From NCBI RefSeq assembly GCF_002884445.1, contig NZ_KZ614144.1, forward strand, positions 3,194,053-3,258,052: a DNA stretch of 64,000 nucleotides. Direction: 5' to 3'. Below, one piece after another: positions 25,752 to 36,474 of this stretch. Position 1 is the first letter of the stretch, and each line of letters opens with the position of its first letter. Source of the DNA: Paenibacillus castaneae. GTDB taxonomy: Bacteria > Bacillota > Bacilli > Paenibacillales > Paenibacillaceae. The position numbers and the translations under genes were made by a program. The notes beneath the pieces are model-generated. The model did no database searches, was not told the origin of the DNA, and saw only the letters and a list, made by a program, of their open reading frames with translations.

Positions 25752-27047
25752 TTGGATACGATGACAACATGGCTAGAACATTACGGATACGGACTGATCT
25801 TTATTTCGTTATTTCTTGAAATGCTCGCATTGCCTCTCCCGGGTGAGATGATGTTAAGTTATACCGGTTTATTCGTTTATGAAGGAAAATTAAATTGGAT
25901 GCTCAGTATTCTATCAGGGAGTGCCGGCGTCACAGCAGGTGTTTCGTTATCTTACTGGATCGGATTTCGGCTTGGGAAACCGTTCGTAATCAAATATGGA
26001 CATCGTATCCATCTAGGTGAGGAACAGCTGGCACGAATAACCGTTTGGTTTGAGAAATATGGAGACAAGCTATTGTTCATCGTTTATTTTATACCTGGTA
26101 TAAGGCATATTGCAGGTTACTTCTGCGGCGTAACTCGTATGCCTTTCCGCAGATATGTCATTTACGCATACTCCGGCGCCATTTTTTGGGTCAGTTTGTT
26201 CATCTCACTCGGCAGGGTACTGGGACCGAAGTGGGAAGTCTATCACAAAACCGTGAACCATTATATGATCCTATTCGGGATTGCATCAGCTTTGGTGACC
26301 ATAGTGATCTATCTCTATCGGAAATACAAACGACGTGCACTTGCTTGGCTAATCGACGTTCTAGTGAATGCAGTACGCAACTTCAATTCACTCGGCAAAG
26401 TGCGGTTACTGGTGCTGGCATCATTTGCAGCTTTAGTTTTGTTCGTATCTCTGATGCTGGGGTTGATTCAGGATTTTCTGGCACAAGACTTAGGTCAGTT
26501 CGATGAGGTTGCTACATACGTGATTCAATCGGTTTTTGGACCCGAGTGGCATGGCTTAATGGTTGGTTTCACGAAGTTAGGTACTTTATCAATTTATATG
26601 CCCCTTATTGCATTTATTGTTCTTTGGGTTGTACTAAAGGGGCGTGATAGAATGCTGGAGCTTTCATTTCTGTTTTGGGTATTACTCGGAGGGGAGGTAC
26701 TGGATGAAGGGCTGCGTACTTTATTTCACCGTCCTGGACCCGTCTCAGCAGGGGTTCAATTATTTAATACATTTCCGAGTGAAGAAACGCTGACGTTCGT
26801 AACCGTATGCGGGTTCTCCGCTTTTCTCTTGCTTCGTCATTACAGTGAGAACAATATCCGCATTCCGGTCATATTATTCGTTTGTTTACTGTGTCTATTA
26901 GTAGGCATAAGCCATATTTATTTCAAGCTGCAATTTCCAAGTGATGTCGTAGCTGGTTATGTTTTCGGGGGGGGGTGGATCAGTCTAAATGTCATTCTGT
27001 TAGAGGTGCTTAGAATGCTTAAAGTTAGCGAAGCCATTATTGACTGA
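25752..27047 (+). CDS. DedA-PAP2 fusion membrane protein with degenerate PAP2 motifs
   Basis: The 431-residue protein joins a DedA/VTT domain (about 1-190; LEMLALPLPGEMMLSYTG, then FIPGIRHIAGYFCGVTRMPF) to a PAP2-like domain (about 230-431). DedA proteins move phospholipid or undecaprenyl phosphate across the membrane, and PAP2 domains remove phosphate from such lipids. The PAP2 signatures are damaged: PSGH is FPSEE, and SR(x5)H is SHIYFKLQFPSD, so both catalytic histidines seem lost. TTG 25752 sits behind AGGAGGGG. The divergent neighbour is mprF, another lipid flippase. Confidence 0.85.
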   Translation: MDTMTTWLEHYGYGLIFISLFLEMLALPLPGEMMLSYTGLFVYEGKLNWMLSILSGSAGVTAGVSLSYWIGFRLGKPFVIKYGHRIHLGEEQLARITVWFEKYGDKLLFIVYFIPGIRHIAGYFCGVTRMPFRRYVIYAYSGAIFWVSLFISLGRVLGPKWEVYHKTVNHYMILFGIASALVTIVIYLYRKYKRRALAWLIDVLVNAVRNFNSLGKVRLLVLASFAALVLFVSLMLGLIQDFLAQDLGQFDEVATYVIQSVFGPEWHGLMVGFTKLGTLSIYMPLIAFIVLWVVLKGRDRMLELSFLFWVLLGGEVLDEGLRTLFHRPGPVSAGVQLFNTFPSEETLTFVTVCGFSAFLLLRHYSENNIRIPVILFVCLLCLLVGISHIYFKLQFPSDVVAGYVFGGGWISLNVILLEVLRMLKVSEAIID

Positions 27048-27052
27048 ATTTG

Positions 27053-27187
27053 ATGGGACGGGAAGCATCGATCTTGCTTGTTGATGACGAGCAAACGACT
27101 GTGAAAAATAGTAAGACAAGCATCTACTTCCGGTTAATCCAGACTGTATATGCTTGTCTTATTTGTTATTTGCGTAGTTACCAATAG
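27053..27187 (+). pseudogene. Possible response-regulator receiver stub
   Basis: ATG 27053 opens a 44-codon frame that begins MGREASILLVDDEQTTVKN. ILLVDDE is the typical first strand and acidic pocket of a two-component receiver domain. Homology stops after about 18 residues, and the rest runs into a terminator hairpin. It is probably the 5' remnant of a lost regulator gene. A chance match is possible because the stretch is short. Confidence 0.35.
27113..27167 (+). terminator. Terminator between convergent genes
   Basis: AAGACAAGCAT (27113-27123) pairs perfectly with ATGCTTGTCTT (27150-27160), followed by ATTTGTT. It could also end the convergent LysR transcript. Confidence 0.7.
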
Positions 27188-27190
27188 GAA

Positions 27191-28075
27191 CTATTTCACG
27201 AGATCAATAAATTTGCTTGCCGCATTGGAAAGAGGCATATCACGCATAATCATAAATCCTACTTGGGAAGGCGGCATCTTGATATCTAATTTAATTTCAA
27301 ATAGCGATCCTTCTTCCAGTTCCTTGGAGATGAATTCTTTCGTTACATAAGAAATTCCGAGACCTTTCCGGGCAAACTCGATGAGCAGCTCCACGCTTCC
27401 CACCTCGATTTCAGGTTTGATTTGGTAGCCGTAGCTTTCGAATAGTTCCGTGATGGCCATTCTTACACGACTGTTGCGTGAGAATAGGATGATGGGTAAT
27501 TGGAGCAGCTGCTCAAGAGAGAGCACACTGTCCTTAAGCCCGGCATATCGCTCCCCAGCAACAAAACAATCCTGCAGCTGAATTCCCCTCATAACTTCAA
27601 GCTGAGAATCAACGATAGGCATACGAACGACGCCAATATCGATTTTGCCTTCTTTCAAGAATGAGATGGTTTCTGGCGTTGTTCCATGATTCAAATGCAA
27701 TTTGATGCCAGGATATTTCTGATGATAGCTCTCCAGATAAGGCAGCATATAGTGCTTGAACAACGAATCACTGCCGCCGATGCGCAGCTCGCCGCTATCC
27801 AGATTTTTTAGCGCAGCCATTTTCTCTTCTGCCAAAGAAATAAGGATCTGAGATTTCTCGATATAGGAATAAAGAGTGGCGCCCTCCTGCGTTAAAGAGA
27901 CGCCTTTGGAATTCCGGTAAAACAAGGTGACGCCGAAGCTTTCCTCCAGCTGCTTGATCGCATGGCTGACGCTTGGCTGAGTGATAAACAACGATTTAGC
28001 CGCATTTGACAGGCTTCCTGTCTTGGCAGCCCAATAGAAAACCTTGTATAGCTCGTAATTGATCATAGACGCCAT
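27191..28075 (-). CDS. LysR-family regulator divergent from the pentose phosphate operon
   Basis: The 294-residue regulator has the LysR helix-turn-helix (AAKTGSLSNAAKSLFITQPSVSHAIKQLEE, residues about 16-45, read in pieces) and a periplasmic-binding-like effector domain from about 92. It starts at ATG 28075, seven bases after AGGAG. It is transcribed away from zwf, with an ATTACC-N6-GGTTAT dyad in the 115-bp gap. LysR proteins usually control the divergent gene and themselves, so it likely adjusts the zwf-tkt-tal-pgi-gnd operon. The effector is unknown. Confidence 0.9.
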   Translation of the reverse strand: MASMINYELYKVFYWAAKTGSLSNAAKSLFITQPSVSHAIKQLEESFGVTLFYRNSKGVSLTQEGATLYSYIEKSQILISLAEEKMAALKNLDSGELRIGGSDSLFKHYMLPYLESYHQKYPGIKLHLNHGTTPETISFLKEGKIDIGVVRMPIVDSQLEVMRGIQLQDCFVAGERYAGLKDSVLSLEQLLQLPIILFSRNSRVRMAITELFESYGYQIKPEIEVGSVELLIEFARKGLGISYVTKEFISKELEEGSLFEIKLDIKMPPSQVGFMIMRDMPLSNAASKFIDLVK

Positions 28076-28099
28076 CTATAGCTCCTGTGAAATATATTA

Positions 28100-28128
28100 A
28101 TTACCCGTATAGGTTATATTCGTATTAT
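28100..28128 (+). promoter_or_regulatory. LysR-type dyad overlapping the zwf promoter
   Basis: ATTACC-CGTATA-GGTTAT (28100-28117) has the partly palindromic T-N11-A form expected for LysR boxes. A TATTAT -10-like box follows at 28123-28128, so the dyad would cover the -35 zone of the zwf promoter. No good -35 is visible, which fits an activator-dependent promoter. Confidence 0.5.
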
Positions 28129-28190
28129 AGTGGATTAACAACGTAGAAACCAGAGCTAATAAAGAAGCCCTGCTGGAAGGAGAAGAAAAG

Positions 28191-29699
28191 ATGGAAGCTG
28201 CCACGTTTGTTTTATTTGGAGCAACTGGAGATTTAGCCAAAAGAAAAATTTACCCTGCTTTGTATAATTTGTTCGTTGATCAGAAATTGCCTCAATCCTT
28301 CTCCGTGATCGGCCTTGGAAGAAGAGAGCTGTCCGATAAAGCTTTTCAAGCGAATATCGAGCAATCTCTCCGTATGTTTTCCAGACGCGAAGCGGAAGAT
28401 CCCGTTTTATTGAAAAGCTTCTTGCAAGCTTTCCGCTACACTGTTCTTGATGTAAGCCATAAAGAAGATTATCAGAAGCTGAAGGAGCTCATTGAAAAGC
28501 AAGAAGAAGAGCTTCGCATGGAACCTAATCGCATGTTTTATTTATCGGTTGGACCTGAGTTTTTCGAAACGATCACAGCCAATATCCATGAAAGCGGACT
28601 TGGCTCCGCTGATGGCTGGAAGCGTCTAGTAATCGAGAAGCCATTCGGACATGATTTGCAATCTGCTCGGAATTTGAACAAAAATCTGAGCAAAGCTTTT
28701 ACGGAAGAAGAGATTTTTCGAATCGATCATTATCTCGGAAAGCCAATGGTGCAGAAGCTTGAGGTACTGCAGCAGAACAATCCCGTTCTCCAGGCATTAT
28801 TAGATAACCGCTACATTGCCAACGTTCAAATTACGGCGAATGAAATTGTCGGTGTTGAAGAACGAGCCGGTTATTATGATCATGTTGGTGCTGTAAGAGA
28901 TATGTTCCAGAATCATATGCTGCAGCTGCTCATGATGCTGACGATCCACCTTCCGAATAACAGTACTTCAGAGAATGTCCGGTTCAAAAAGAAATTGGTT
29001 ATGGATTCTTTGGAGCTCCTGCCAAAAGAAAAAGTCAAATCCCAGGTAGTCCGCGGCCAGTACGGTGCAGGAGAGATTCAAGGGAAATCGGTAGTCGGTT
29101 ACACTTCTGAGCACAATATTGCCGCAGGCTCAAGAAATGACACATTTATAGCCGCTAAGCTGCAAATTGACGATTATTTTTGGAGAGGCGTTCCTTTCTA
29201 CATTCGTACAGGCAAAAGAATGAAAGACAAATCGACGCGAATCGTGATCGAGTTCAAAGAACCGTTAGGGCAATCGAGGGCAAACGATGATCTTAACAAG
29301 CCTAATCTGCTTGTATTTGAAATTAGTCCTAATGAAGGCATTTCGCTTCAATTAAATACGAGAGATCCTCGGCACAAAGGGGAGTTCAAGCCCATGCATA
29401 TAAACTTTCATGAGAGCCGAGACAACATGCCCGAAGCTTACGAGAATCTCATTTACGATGCTTTGCACGGAGATTCCACGTTCTTCGCACATTGGGACGA
29501 AGTAGAATTATCCTGGCAATGGGTTCAACCTATTCTGGAAGCATACGAAGAGAACCTAGTGCCGCTTCATATTTATGCAGCAGGCACATATGGGCCAGTC
29601 GAGTCCGATGAGCTATTGATGCAGGACGGCTATCATTGGTGGTTCGATGAGAAGTCAGGACAAGAAATACAAACCATAAAAGGAGAACAATATGCTTAA
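28191..29699 (+). CDS. zwf: Glucose-6-phosphate 1-dehydrogenase
   Basis: The 502-residue enzyme oxidises glucose-6-phosphate to 6-phosphogluconolactone with NADP, the entry to the oxidative pentose phosphate pathway. [18 protein letters not shown] at 8-25 is the coenzyme loop, and [12 protein letters not shown] near 178 holds the catalytic His and Lys. It starts behind AAGGAG. Its stop codon is eight bases inside the transketolase gene, so they are translationally coupled. It is the first gene of the five-gene operon. Confidence 0.96.
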   Translation: MEAATFVLFGATGDLAKRKIYPALYNLFVDQKLPQSFSVIGLGRRELSDKAFQANIEQSLRMFSRREAEDPVLLKSFLQAFRYTVLDVSHKEDYQKLKELIEKQEEELRMEPNRMFYLSVGPEFFETITANIHESGLGSADGWKRLVIEKPFGHDLQSARNLNKNLSKAFTEEEIFRIDHYLGKPMVQKLEVLQQNNPVLQALLDNRYIANVQITANEIVGVEERAGYYDHVGAVRDMFQNHMLQLLMMLTIHLPNNSTSENVRFKKKLVMDSLELLPKEKVKSQVVRGQYGAGEIQGKSVVGYTSEHNIAAGSRNDTFIAAKLQIDDYFWRGVPFYIRTGKRMKDKSTRIVIEFKEPLGQSRANDDLNKPNLLVFEISPNEGISLQLNTRDPRHKGEFKPMHINFHESRDNMPEAYENLIYDALHGDSTFFAHWDEVELSWQWVQPILEAYEENLVPLHIYAAGTYGPVESDELLMQDGYHWWFDEKSGQEIQTIKGEQYA

Positions 29700-31683
29700 C
29701 ACAAAAACAATTGATCAACTTGCTGTCGATACGATCCGTACATTATCTATTGATGCCACTAACGCTGCTAATTCCGGACATCCAGGGCTGCCAATGGGAG
29801 CCGCGCCTATGGCGTATGCACTTTGGGGCAAACAACTGAGTCATAATCCAGCGCATTCCAAGTGGTTCAACCGCGATCGCTTCGTATTATCAGCAGGACA
29901 CGGTTCAGCTTTACTTTACAGCCTTCTGCATTTGTCCGGCTATAACGTTTCTATTGAAGATGTGAAGCAATTCCGCAAGCTTCACAGCAAAACACCAGGA
30001 CATCCTGAATTTGGACATACGGATGGCGTTGATGCAACAACCGGTCCTCTAGGCCAAGGTATCGCGATGGCGGTTGGCATGGCGATGGCTGAAGAGCATC
30101 TAGCTTCGAAATTCAATCGAAACGGCTTTCCAGTCGTTGATCATTACACCTATGCCTTAGTTGGAGACGGGTGCTTGATGGAAGGAATTTCTTACGAGGC
30201 CATGTCCATGGCTGGACATATGAAACTGGACAAATTAATTGTATTGTACGATTCCAATGATATTTCCTTAGATGGAGATCTAAACCTTTCCTTCGGAGAA
30301 AATATGCAGAAAAGAGCAGAATCCGTTAATTGGCAATATCTAAGAATTGAAGACGGCAACGATATCGAGCAAATTTCGAAAGCAATCGAAGCAGCTAAGC
30401 AAAATGATTCGCAGCCGACAATGATCGAAATTCGGACCATTATTGGCTACGGAAGCAAGGTAGCAGGAACCCATAAAGCGCACGGCAATCCGATTGGCAA
30501 AGAAGAAGCGAAGGCGACTAAGGAAGCTTATGGCTGGCATTACGAGGAAGAATTCACAGTTCCAGCAGAAGTCAAAGCTCATTTCGCCCAGCTTAAACAA
30601 CAGGGTGAGGCCAAAGAAGCAGCGTGGAATGAATTGATCGCTTCATATAAAGCAGAGCATCCAGAGCTTGGCATGGAGTTTGAACAAATGGTCGACGGCT
30701 CCGTTGTAATTGATGCTGCGGACATTCTTACCTTCGATTCTTCCAAGACGCTTTCAACTCGCGTAGCAAGCGGTCAAGCGATCAATCATTATGTTAAATC
30801 CGTTCCTTCCATATTCGGCGGCAGCGCAGACTTGTCCCATTCGACGATGACCGATATTAGCGGAGAGCAAGTATTCGCAGTTGATTCCTATGCGGGACGA
30901 AATATTTACTTTGGTGTCCGCGAGCATGCCATGGGCGCGGCTGGAAATGGGATGGCGCTGCATGGCGGTGTCAAACCGTTCGTAAGCACCTTCTTCGTAT
31001 TCAGCGATTATTTGCGGCCTTCCATTCGACTGGCTGCATTGCAGAAACTGCCTGTTACTTACGTATTCACCCATGACTCTGTAGCTGTCGGCGAAGATGG
31101 ACCTACGCATGAACCAGTTGAGCACTTGGCAGCTCTGCGTACCATTCCGGGGCTTACGGTCATTCGTCCTACCGATGCTAACGAAACGGCAAATGCATGG
31201 GCTTATGCGTTGCAGCAAAACGAAGGTCCGGTAGCCTTGGTACTGAGCAGACAGAACCTGCCTATATATGAAGCAACCAAAGGAAACATGGAGGCGGTAG
31301 CGAAAGGCGCATATGTGCTGTCTGAAACCAACAACCAGCCTGATGTTATCCTGATCGGAACCGGTTCTGAGGTTTCTCTGGCTGTGAGCGCCAAAGCCGA
31401 GCTTGAGAAGGAAAATATATCCGTACGCGTAGTTGCCATGCCGAGCCGTGAGCTGTTCGACCGTCAATCCGAAGCTTATAAGCAGTCTGTACTGCCTGCA
31501 TCTGTCACGAAGCGTTTAGCAATTGAAGCCGGCATTTCACTCGGTTGGGATCGTTATACAGGACCTAGCGGCAGTGTACTGTCCATCGACACATTCGGAG
31601 CGTCAGGACCAGGTACAGAGGTATTAGAATACTTTGGTTTCTCCGTCGATAATGTGGTTCGTTTGACGAAAGAATTACTATAG
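29692..31683 (+). CDS. tkt: Transketolase
   Basis: The 663-residue thiamine-diphosphate enzyme exchanges two-carbon units between sugar phosphates. Seen are [17 protein letters not shown] near 28, the ThDP/Mg motif [14 protein letters not shown] near 155 and the C-terminal [16 protein letters not shown]. It lacks the family's more common GDG-x(27)-NN exact pair only in that NN reads NDISLDG. The length is normal. It overlaps zwf by eight bases. A 116-bp gap with no obvious terminator separates it from tal. Confidence 0.96.
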   Translation: MLNTKTIDQLAVDTIRTLSIDATNAANSGHPGLPMGAAPMAYALWGKQLSHNPAHSKWFNRDRFVLSAGHGSALLYSLLHLSGYNVSIEDVKQFRKLHSKTPGHPEFGHTDGVDATTGPLGQGIAMAVGMAMAEEHLASKFNRNGFPVVDHYTYALVGDGCLMEGISYEAMSMAGHMKLDKLIVLYDSNDISLDGDLNLSFGENMQKRAESVNWQYLRIEDGNDIEQISKAIEAAKQNDSQPTMIEIRTIIGYGSKVAGTHKAHGNPIGKEEAKATKEAYGWHYEEEFTVPAEVKAHFAQLKQQGEAKEAAWNELIASYKAEHPELGMEFEQMVDGSVVIDAADILTFDSSKTLSTRVASGQAINHYVKSVPSIFGGSADLSHSTMTDISGEQVFAVDSYAGRNIYFGVREHAMGAAGNGMALHGGVKPFVSTFFVFSDYLRPSIRLAALQKLPVTYVFTHDSVAVGEDGPTHEPVEHLAALRTIPGLTVIRPTDANETANAWAYALQQNEGPVALVLSRQNLPIYEATKGNMEAVAKGAYVLSETNNQPDVILIGTGSEVSLAVSAKAELEKENISVRVVAMPSRELFDRQSEAYKQSVLPASVTKRLAIEAGISLGWDRYTGPSGSVLSIDTFGASGPGTEVLEYFGFSVDNVVRLTKELL

Positions 31684-31799
31684 TAATAAGGAAGACATAG
31701 GAAGTAAAGTCGTTCCGAGGTCTAACTATTATTTCGAGGTTTAGTCGGTTTGTACAATTCATTTTATAGGAAAACCACAAAAAAATGGAGGTAATAAAT

Positions 31800-32468
31800 A
31801 TGAAATTTTTTATCGACACTGCGAATCTGGTAGATATCAAAAAGGCGTATAAAATTGGGGTCTTGTCCGGCGTAACAACAAATCCATCCCTGGTCGCTAA
31901 AGAAGGCGTGAAATTCGAAGATCGCATCGCTGAGATTTTGCGCGAAGTGCCTGAGGTCGAATCCGTTTCGGCCGAAGTAACGCCTGATGCAGAAACAGCA
32001 GAAGAGATGATCGCGCAAGCCAATGAATTAATTAAAATCAACAATAATGACAAAAACATCACGATTAAGCTGCCAATGACGTTAGCAGGTTTGGAAGCAT
32101 GCCGGTACTTGACGAAGAAAGGCGTAAAAACAAACGTAACACTGATCTTCACGGTAAACCAAGCACTGTTGGCTGCTCGTGCTGGTGCAACTTATGTATC
32201 CCCGTTCCTTGGCCGTTTGGACGATATTTCGGAAGATGGCGTTCTTCTCGTCACGAAAATTGCTGAATTGTTCCGTACGCATAATCTGGATGCACAAATC
32301 ATCGCGGCATCGGTCCGCCATCCGGATCATGTAACACGTGTAGCGATGGCTGGCGCGCATATTGCTACCATTCCTTTCTCCGTCATCGAACAAATTTCCA
32401 AGCATCCGCTAACGGATCAAGGCATGGAGAAATTCGCTGCCGATTGGAAAAAAACAGCGCAGCTTTAA
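31800..32468 (+). CDS. tal: Transaldolase (small, TalC-like)
   Basis: The 222-residue protein is a short transaldolase/fructose-6-phosphate aldolase type. [18 protein letters not shown] opens it, [13 protein letters not shown] is near 28, and the Schiff-base lysine is in [12 protein letters not shown] near 86. It transfers dihydroxyacetone units in the non-oxidative pathway. I start at ATG 31800, behind GGAGG; an in-frame ATG at 31785 overlaps that binding site. Operon context supports transaldolase rather than aldolase activity. Confidence 0.94.
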   Translation: MKFFIDTANLVDIKKAYKIGVLSGVTTNPSLVAKEGVKFEDRIAEILREVPEVESVSAEVTPDAETAEEMIAQANELIKINNNDKNITIKLPMTLAGLEACRYLTKKGVKTNVTLIFTVNQALLAARAGATYVSPFLGRLDDISEDGVLLVTKIAELFRTHNLDAQIIAASVRHPDHVTRVAMAGAHIATIPFSVIEQISKHPLTDQGMEKFAADWKKTAQL

Positions 32469-32480
32469 GCTGCGCTTTAC
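32457..32480 (+). other. Hairpin overlapping the tal stop codon
   Basis: GCGCAGC (32457-32463) pairs with GCTGCGC (32469-32475), with the stop TAA in the loop, followed by TTTAC. The T tail is poor. It may be a weak attenuator or a 3' stabiliser within the operon. Confidence 0.5.
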
Positions 32481-32510
32481 TATACATGGGAGTAAAGGAG
32501 AAGCATTCAA

Positions 32511-33860
32511 ATGACCATTTCATTCGATTATTCCAATGCACTATCGTTTATTGGGCAGCATGAAGTCGATTATTTCAGCGAGTTCGTGAAAGTGGCTCAC
32601 CGGATGCTGCATGAGCAGCACGGCCCTGGTTCAGAATATTTGGGCTGGGTGAATCTGCCGCTTGATTATGATAAAGAAGAATTTGCGAGAATTAAAGAAG
32701 CATCGAAGCGCATTCGCAGCCATTCGGATGCTCTAATCGTTATTGGCATCGGCGGCTCCTATTTAGGCGCAAGATCAGCGATTGAAGCGCTATCCCACAC
32801 CTTCCATAACCAAATGAAGGGCAATACGGAGATCTATTTTGCCGGCCAAAATATTAGTTCAACGTACATCACTCATTTATTGGAGCTGCTCGAGGGAAAA
32901 GATATTTCGCTCAATGTGATTTCCAAGTCGGGCACGACGACGGAACCGGCAATTGCATTCCGTATTCTGCGTGATTATATGGAGAAGAAATATGGCAAAG
33001 AGGAAGCACGCAAACGCATATTCGCAACAACCGATCAATCAAAGGGCGCTCTCAAAAAACTGGCCGATGAAGAGGGCTACGAAACTTTCGTCATTCCTGA
33101 TGATGTAGGCGGACGATATTCTGTACTGACAGCGGTAGGGCTTCTGCCAATTGCGACTGCTGGACTGGACATCGATCAAATAATGAAAGGCGCAGCTGCT
33201 GCTGCGCAGAAATACAATAATCCTGATCTGGCATCCAATGAGAGCTATCAATATGCGGCAGTTCGCAACGCTCTTTATCGCAAAGGCAAATCGATTGAGC
33301 TGCTGGCTAACTTTGAGCCTTCCTTGCATTACGTTTCCGAATGGTGGAAGCAGTTGTTTGGAGAAAGCGAAGGGAAAGACCAGAAGGGACTTTATCCAGC
33401 ATCAGTCGATTTCTCGACCGATCTGCATTCCATGGGACAATATGTCCAAGAAGGTCGTCGCGATCTCATCGAAACGGTGCTTTCGGTGAAGAAGGCGAAA
33501 GTCGAGTTCACCATTCAAGAGGACTCAGGTAATCTGGATGGATTGAATTTCGTTGCAGGAATGACGATGGATGAAGTAAACAAGAAGGCAGCAGTGGGCA
33601 CACGTCTCGCCCATGTCGATGGCGGAGTTCCCAATCTAATTGTTGAACTAGATGAGCTGAGTGAATATACGTACGGAGAAATGGTCTATTTCTTCGAGAA
33701 AGCATGCGGCATCAGCGGCTTGCTGCTTGGGGTGAACCCGTTCGATCAACCTGGCGTTGAAGCTTACAAAATCAATATGTTTGCACTTCTTGGCAAGCCT
33801 GGTTTTGAAGCGCAAAAAGCGGAGCTCTTAAAGCGTTTAACAACAACTGAACAGTCATAA
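32511..33860 (+). CDS. pgi: Glucose-6-phosphate isomerase
   Basis: The 449-residue enzyme interconverts glucose-6-phosphate and fructose-6-phosphate, linking glycolysis and the pentose pathway. Visible blocks are [18 protein letters not shown] near 77, [14 protein letters not shown] near 141 and [18 protein letters not shown] near 403. It starts at ATG 32511 behind AAAGGAG. Position between tal and gnd suggests coordinated recycling of fructose-6-phosphate into the oxidative branch. Confidence 0.96.
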   Translation: MTISFDYSNALSFIGQHEVDYFSEFVKVAHRMLHEQHGPGSEYLGWVNLPLDYDKEEFARIKEASKRIRSHSDALIVIGIGGSYLGARSAIEALSHTFHNQMKGNTEIYFAGQNISSTYITHLLELLEGKDISLNVISKSGTTTEPAIAFRILRDYMEKKYGKEEARKRIFATTDQSKGALKKLADEEGYETFVIPDDVGGRYSVLTAVGLLPIATAGLDIDQIMKGAAAAAQKYNNPDLASNESYQYAAVRNALYRKGKSIELLANFEPSLHYVSEWWKQLFGESEGKDQKGLYPASVDFSTDLHSMGQYVQEGRRDLIETVLSVKKAKVEFTIQEDSGNLDGLNFVAGMTMDEVNKKAAVGTRLAHVDGGVPNLIVELDELSEYTYGEMVYFFEKACGISGLLLGVNPFDQPGVEAYKINMFALLGKPGFEAQKAELLKRLTTTEQS

Positions 33861-33877
33861 GAGGGAGGCAGCTATTT

Positions 33878-35296
33878 ATGAAAAAACAACAAATTGGCGT
33901 CGTCGGCTTAGCCGTCATGGGTAAAAACTTAGCCTTGAATATTGAAAGCAAAGGGTTCTCTGTTGCGGTGTATAACCGTTCAGCCGAGAAGACAAAAGAA
34001 CTTTTGGCAGAAGCACAGGGGAAAGATTTCGTCGGCACATACAGCGTTGAACAATTCGTCCAATCGCTTGAAACGCCGCGCAAAATTCTCATCATGGTCA
34101 AAGCAGGGGGGCCAACTGACGATACAATTAATCAGCTTGTGCCTTATCTAGATCAAGGAGATATTCTGATTGACGGCGGTAATGCATATTTCCCTGATAC
34201 ACAGCGCAGAAACAAAGATCTTCAAGCCCAAGGCTTCCGTTTCATCGGCGCTGGCGTTTCTGGTGGCGAAGAGGGGGCACTAAACGGACCTGCAATTATG
34301 CCAGGTGGTCAAAAAGATGCGTATGAGTTGGTAGAGCCTATCTTGACCGCCATTTCCGCCAAAGTGAACGGCGATCCTTGCTCCACTTATATTGGAGGAG
34401 ACGGTGCTGGCCATTATGTCAAAATGGTTCACAACGGCATCGAGTATGGTGATATGCAGCTCATCGGCGAAGCTTATCATCTACTCAAGGATGTATTGAA
34501 CTTGAACACAAGCCAGCTGCATGACATTTTCACAGAATGGAACAATGGCGAGCTGGACAGCTACTTAATCGAGATTACTGCTGATATTTTCAAAAAAATA
34601 GATCCCGATACAGGCAAACCGATGGTAGATGTCATTCTCGATTCGGCAGGACAGAAAGGAACTGGCAAGTGGACTAGCCAAAGCGCATTGGATTTGGGCG
34701 TTCCATTGTCTATCATTACTGAATCCGTCTTCGCACGGTTTATATCTGCTATGAAAGAAGAACGTGTAGCCGCAAGCGAGAAGCTGAATGGTCCAGCGGT
34801 ATCCAGCTATGAGGGCGATCCGAAAGAATTCATCGAAGCGGTACGCAAAGCTTTGTATACGAGCAAAATAGCTTCCTATGCGCAAGGCTTTGCACAAATG
34901 AGAGCTGCTTCCGACGCTTATAACTGGGATTTGAACTACGGCAGCATTGCAATGATATTCCGCGGCGGCTGTATCATCCGTGCTAGATTCCTGCAAAATA
35001 TTAAGGATGCCTATGACCAGAATCCTGCTCTGAACAATTTGTTCTTGGACGAATACTTCGGCAGCATCGTTGATAACTATCAGGATGCTTGGAGAAAAGT
35101 GATAGCCATTGCTGTAACTAGAGGAATTCCGGTTCCTGCTTTTGCTTCTGCATTAGCTTATTACGACAGCTATCGCTCGGAGAGGCTGCCAGCTAATTTA
35201 CTGCAAGCTCAACGGGATTATTTCGGAGCGCATACGTTCCAACGTCTTGATAAAGAGGGAAGCTTCCATTTCCAATGGATGAACCATAACGAATAA
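33878..35296 (+). CDS. gnd: 6-phosphogluconate dehydrogenase (decarboxylating)
   Basis: The 472-residue enzyme oxidatively decarboxylates 6-phosphogluconate to ribulose-5-phosphate with [22 protein letters not shown] at 10-27 is the coenzyme loop, VSGGEEGAL near 127 and [14 protein letters not shown] near 183 are substrate and catalytic blocks. The length matches the long NADP type. It starts behind GAGGGAGG, ends the operon and is followed by a terminator. No gene for 6-phosphogluconolactonase is in this window. Confidence 0.96.
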   Translation: MKKQQIGVVGLAVMGKNLALNIESKGFSVAVYNRSAEKTKELLAEAQGKDFVGTYSVEQFVQSLETPRKILIMVKAGGPTDDTINQLVPYLDQGDILIDGGNAYFPDTQRRNKDLQAQGFRFIGAGVSGGEEGALNGPAIMPGGQKDAYELVEPILTAISAKVNGDPCSTYIGGDGAGHYVKMVHNGIEYGDMQLIGEAYHLLKDVLNLNTSQLHDIFTEWNNGELDSYLIEITADIFKKIDPDTGKPMVDVILDSAGQKGTGKWTSQSALDLGVPLSIITESVFARFISAMKEERVAASEKLNGPAVSSYEGDPKEFIEAVRKALYTSKIASYAQGFAQMRAASDAYNWDLNYGSIAMIFRGGCIIRARFLQNIKDAYDQNPALNNLFLDEYFGSIVDNYQDAWRKVIAIAVTRGIPVPAFASALAYYDSYRSERLPANLLQAQRDYFGAHTFQRLDKEGSFHFQWMNHNE

Positions 35297-35321
35297 CATA
35301 TTTTGAGATTTCGTATACTAG

Positions 35322-35368
35322 AGCGGCAATCAAGGACATTATTTATTCGTCCTAGGTTGCCGCTTTTG
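35322..35368 (+). terminator. Terminator of the pentose phosphate operon
   Basis: AGCGGCAA (35322-35329) pairs with TTGCCGCT (35357-35364) with inner AGGAC/GTCCT, then TTTT. Confidence 0.8.
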
Positions 35369-35459
35369 CTACATGCATATGGCTAGTAGACATGGTATAC
35401 TCTACGTTAGATATTAGCCATAACATCAAATTTATATATTCCAACAAGCGAGGTACATC

Positions 35460-36014
35460 ATGACACGTGTGAAAATAATAAACTCTTCTTTGAAAGGCGA
35501 AATATATGCTTTTCAGGCTCAGCCTGAGGATGAGAAGTCGGTTCGCGAATTGATTCTACAAACGGCAAGATGGTTGAATAGTATGGGGTCAACGCAATGG
35601 GCTGGTCTGCTTCATGGTCAAGATAGTCATAATCTCTCAGGTGCGATCATGCAAGGAGAGGTTTTTGCTTTTCGTAAAGCAGATGAAGATGAGCTTGCAG
35701 GCTCCGTCATTTTACAGCAGAACCCTAGTGAATGGGATAAGAAGCTCTGGGGTGAAGAGGCGGTAAGCAACGGAAATGCTATTTATTTGCATCGTTTAGT
35801 AATCAACCGTCGTTACTCTGGAAAGGGATTAGGCGCAGAAATGATGTCTTGGGTTGAAGATGGAATTCGATTTGCTGGGAAAGATCACATTCGCCTGGAT
35901 TGTATTGCCAACAACGAGAAACTTAACCGCTTTTACATTCAATGCGGTTATACCTACAAAGGCGAAACAGATGGTTTCAGTATTTATGAGAAGTTGCTTC
36001 CAAATATCAATTAA
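35460..36014 (+). CDS. GNAT-family N-acetyltransferase
   Basis: The 184-residue protein has the GNAT fold order. AGSVILQQN near 80 is followed by the beta-4 stretch AIYLHRLVI and the acetyl-CoA loop NRRYSGKGLGAEMM near 120-133. NEKLNRFYIQCGYTYKG near 155 closes the fold. The substrate is unknown. The gene stands alone with AGCGAGG before ATG 35460. Confidence 0.85.
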   Translation: MTRVKIINSSLKGEIYAFQAQPEDEKSVRELILQTARWLNSMGSTQWAGLLHGQDSHNLSGAIMQGEVFAFRKADEDELAGSVILQQNPSEWDKKLWGEEAVSNGNAIYLHRLVINRRYSGKGLGAEMMSWVEDGIRFAGKDHIRLDCIANNEKLNRFYIQCGYTYKGETDGFSIYEKLLPNIN

Positions 36015-36221
36015 TATTGAAACGACTTCATAAATGACGCAGCTGTCATCAGCTAAATAAGTACTAATCCAAGTTAAATAACATCCGTGTCAGATGGTCA
36101 GGAATATGATTCGCAAAGAGAGGCAGTCCCAAAAGGGCATAAAACCCGAGGTGGGATTCCCCCTTCAGGGTTACCTTTTCTACAGCCTTCTTCGAATGAG
36201 CTCGTATCCGCTGCTTGATTT

Positions 36222-36466
36222 GGAATAGAGCTAATTTTTAGTTCTATTTGCTCGAAAGTAAGCGAAATTCACGAAATAGAGCTAGTTTCTAGCTCTATTT
36301 CACTCAACTATCGTCATAAGAGCCCATAACTGCTCATTTTATCGGAAATAGAGCTAATTTCTAGCTCTATTTCTCCAAAAGTAAGCTAAATTCTTGGAAT
36401 AGAGCTAATTTCTAGCTCTATTTCACTTAACTATCGTCATAAGAGCCCATAACTGCTCGTTTTATC
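36222..36466 (+). repeat. Tandem 122-bp repeat built from nested palindromes
   Basis: Two head-to-tail units (36222-36343 and 36344-36466) are nearly identical. Each has two copies of the inverted repeat AATAGAGCTAATTTCTAGC (continuing TCTATT), separated by a variable 24-bp linker. Each ends in the shared tail TATCGTCATAAGAGCCCAT...TTTTATC. No ORF is present. It resembles a REP/MITE-like intergenic element. The preceding 36015-36221 holds only a weak hairpin near 36130-36175. Confidence 0.8.
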
Positions 36467-36474
36467 TGAAATGA

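Noticed and set aside
30754..31467. 237-codon reverse ORF inside tkt
   Set aside because: It lies fully antisense to a highly conserved transketolase, with no start signal or recognisable domain.
36222..36466. CRISPR-like repeated array
   Set aside because: There are only two long units with palindromic parts, no regular 30-40 bp spacers and no cas genes.
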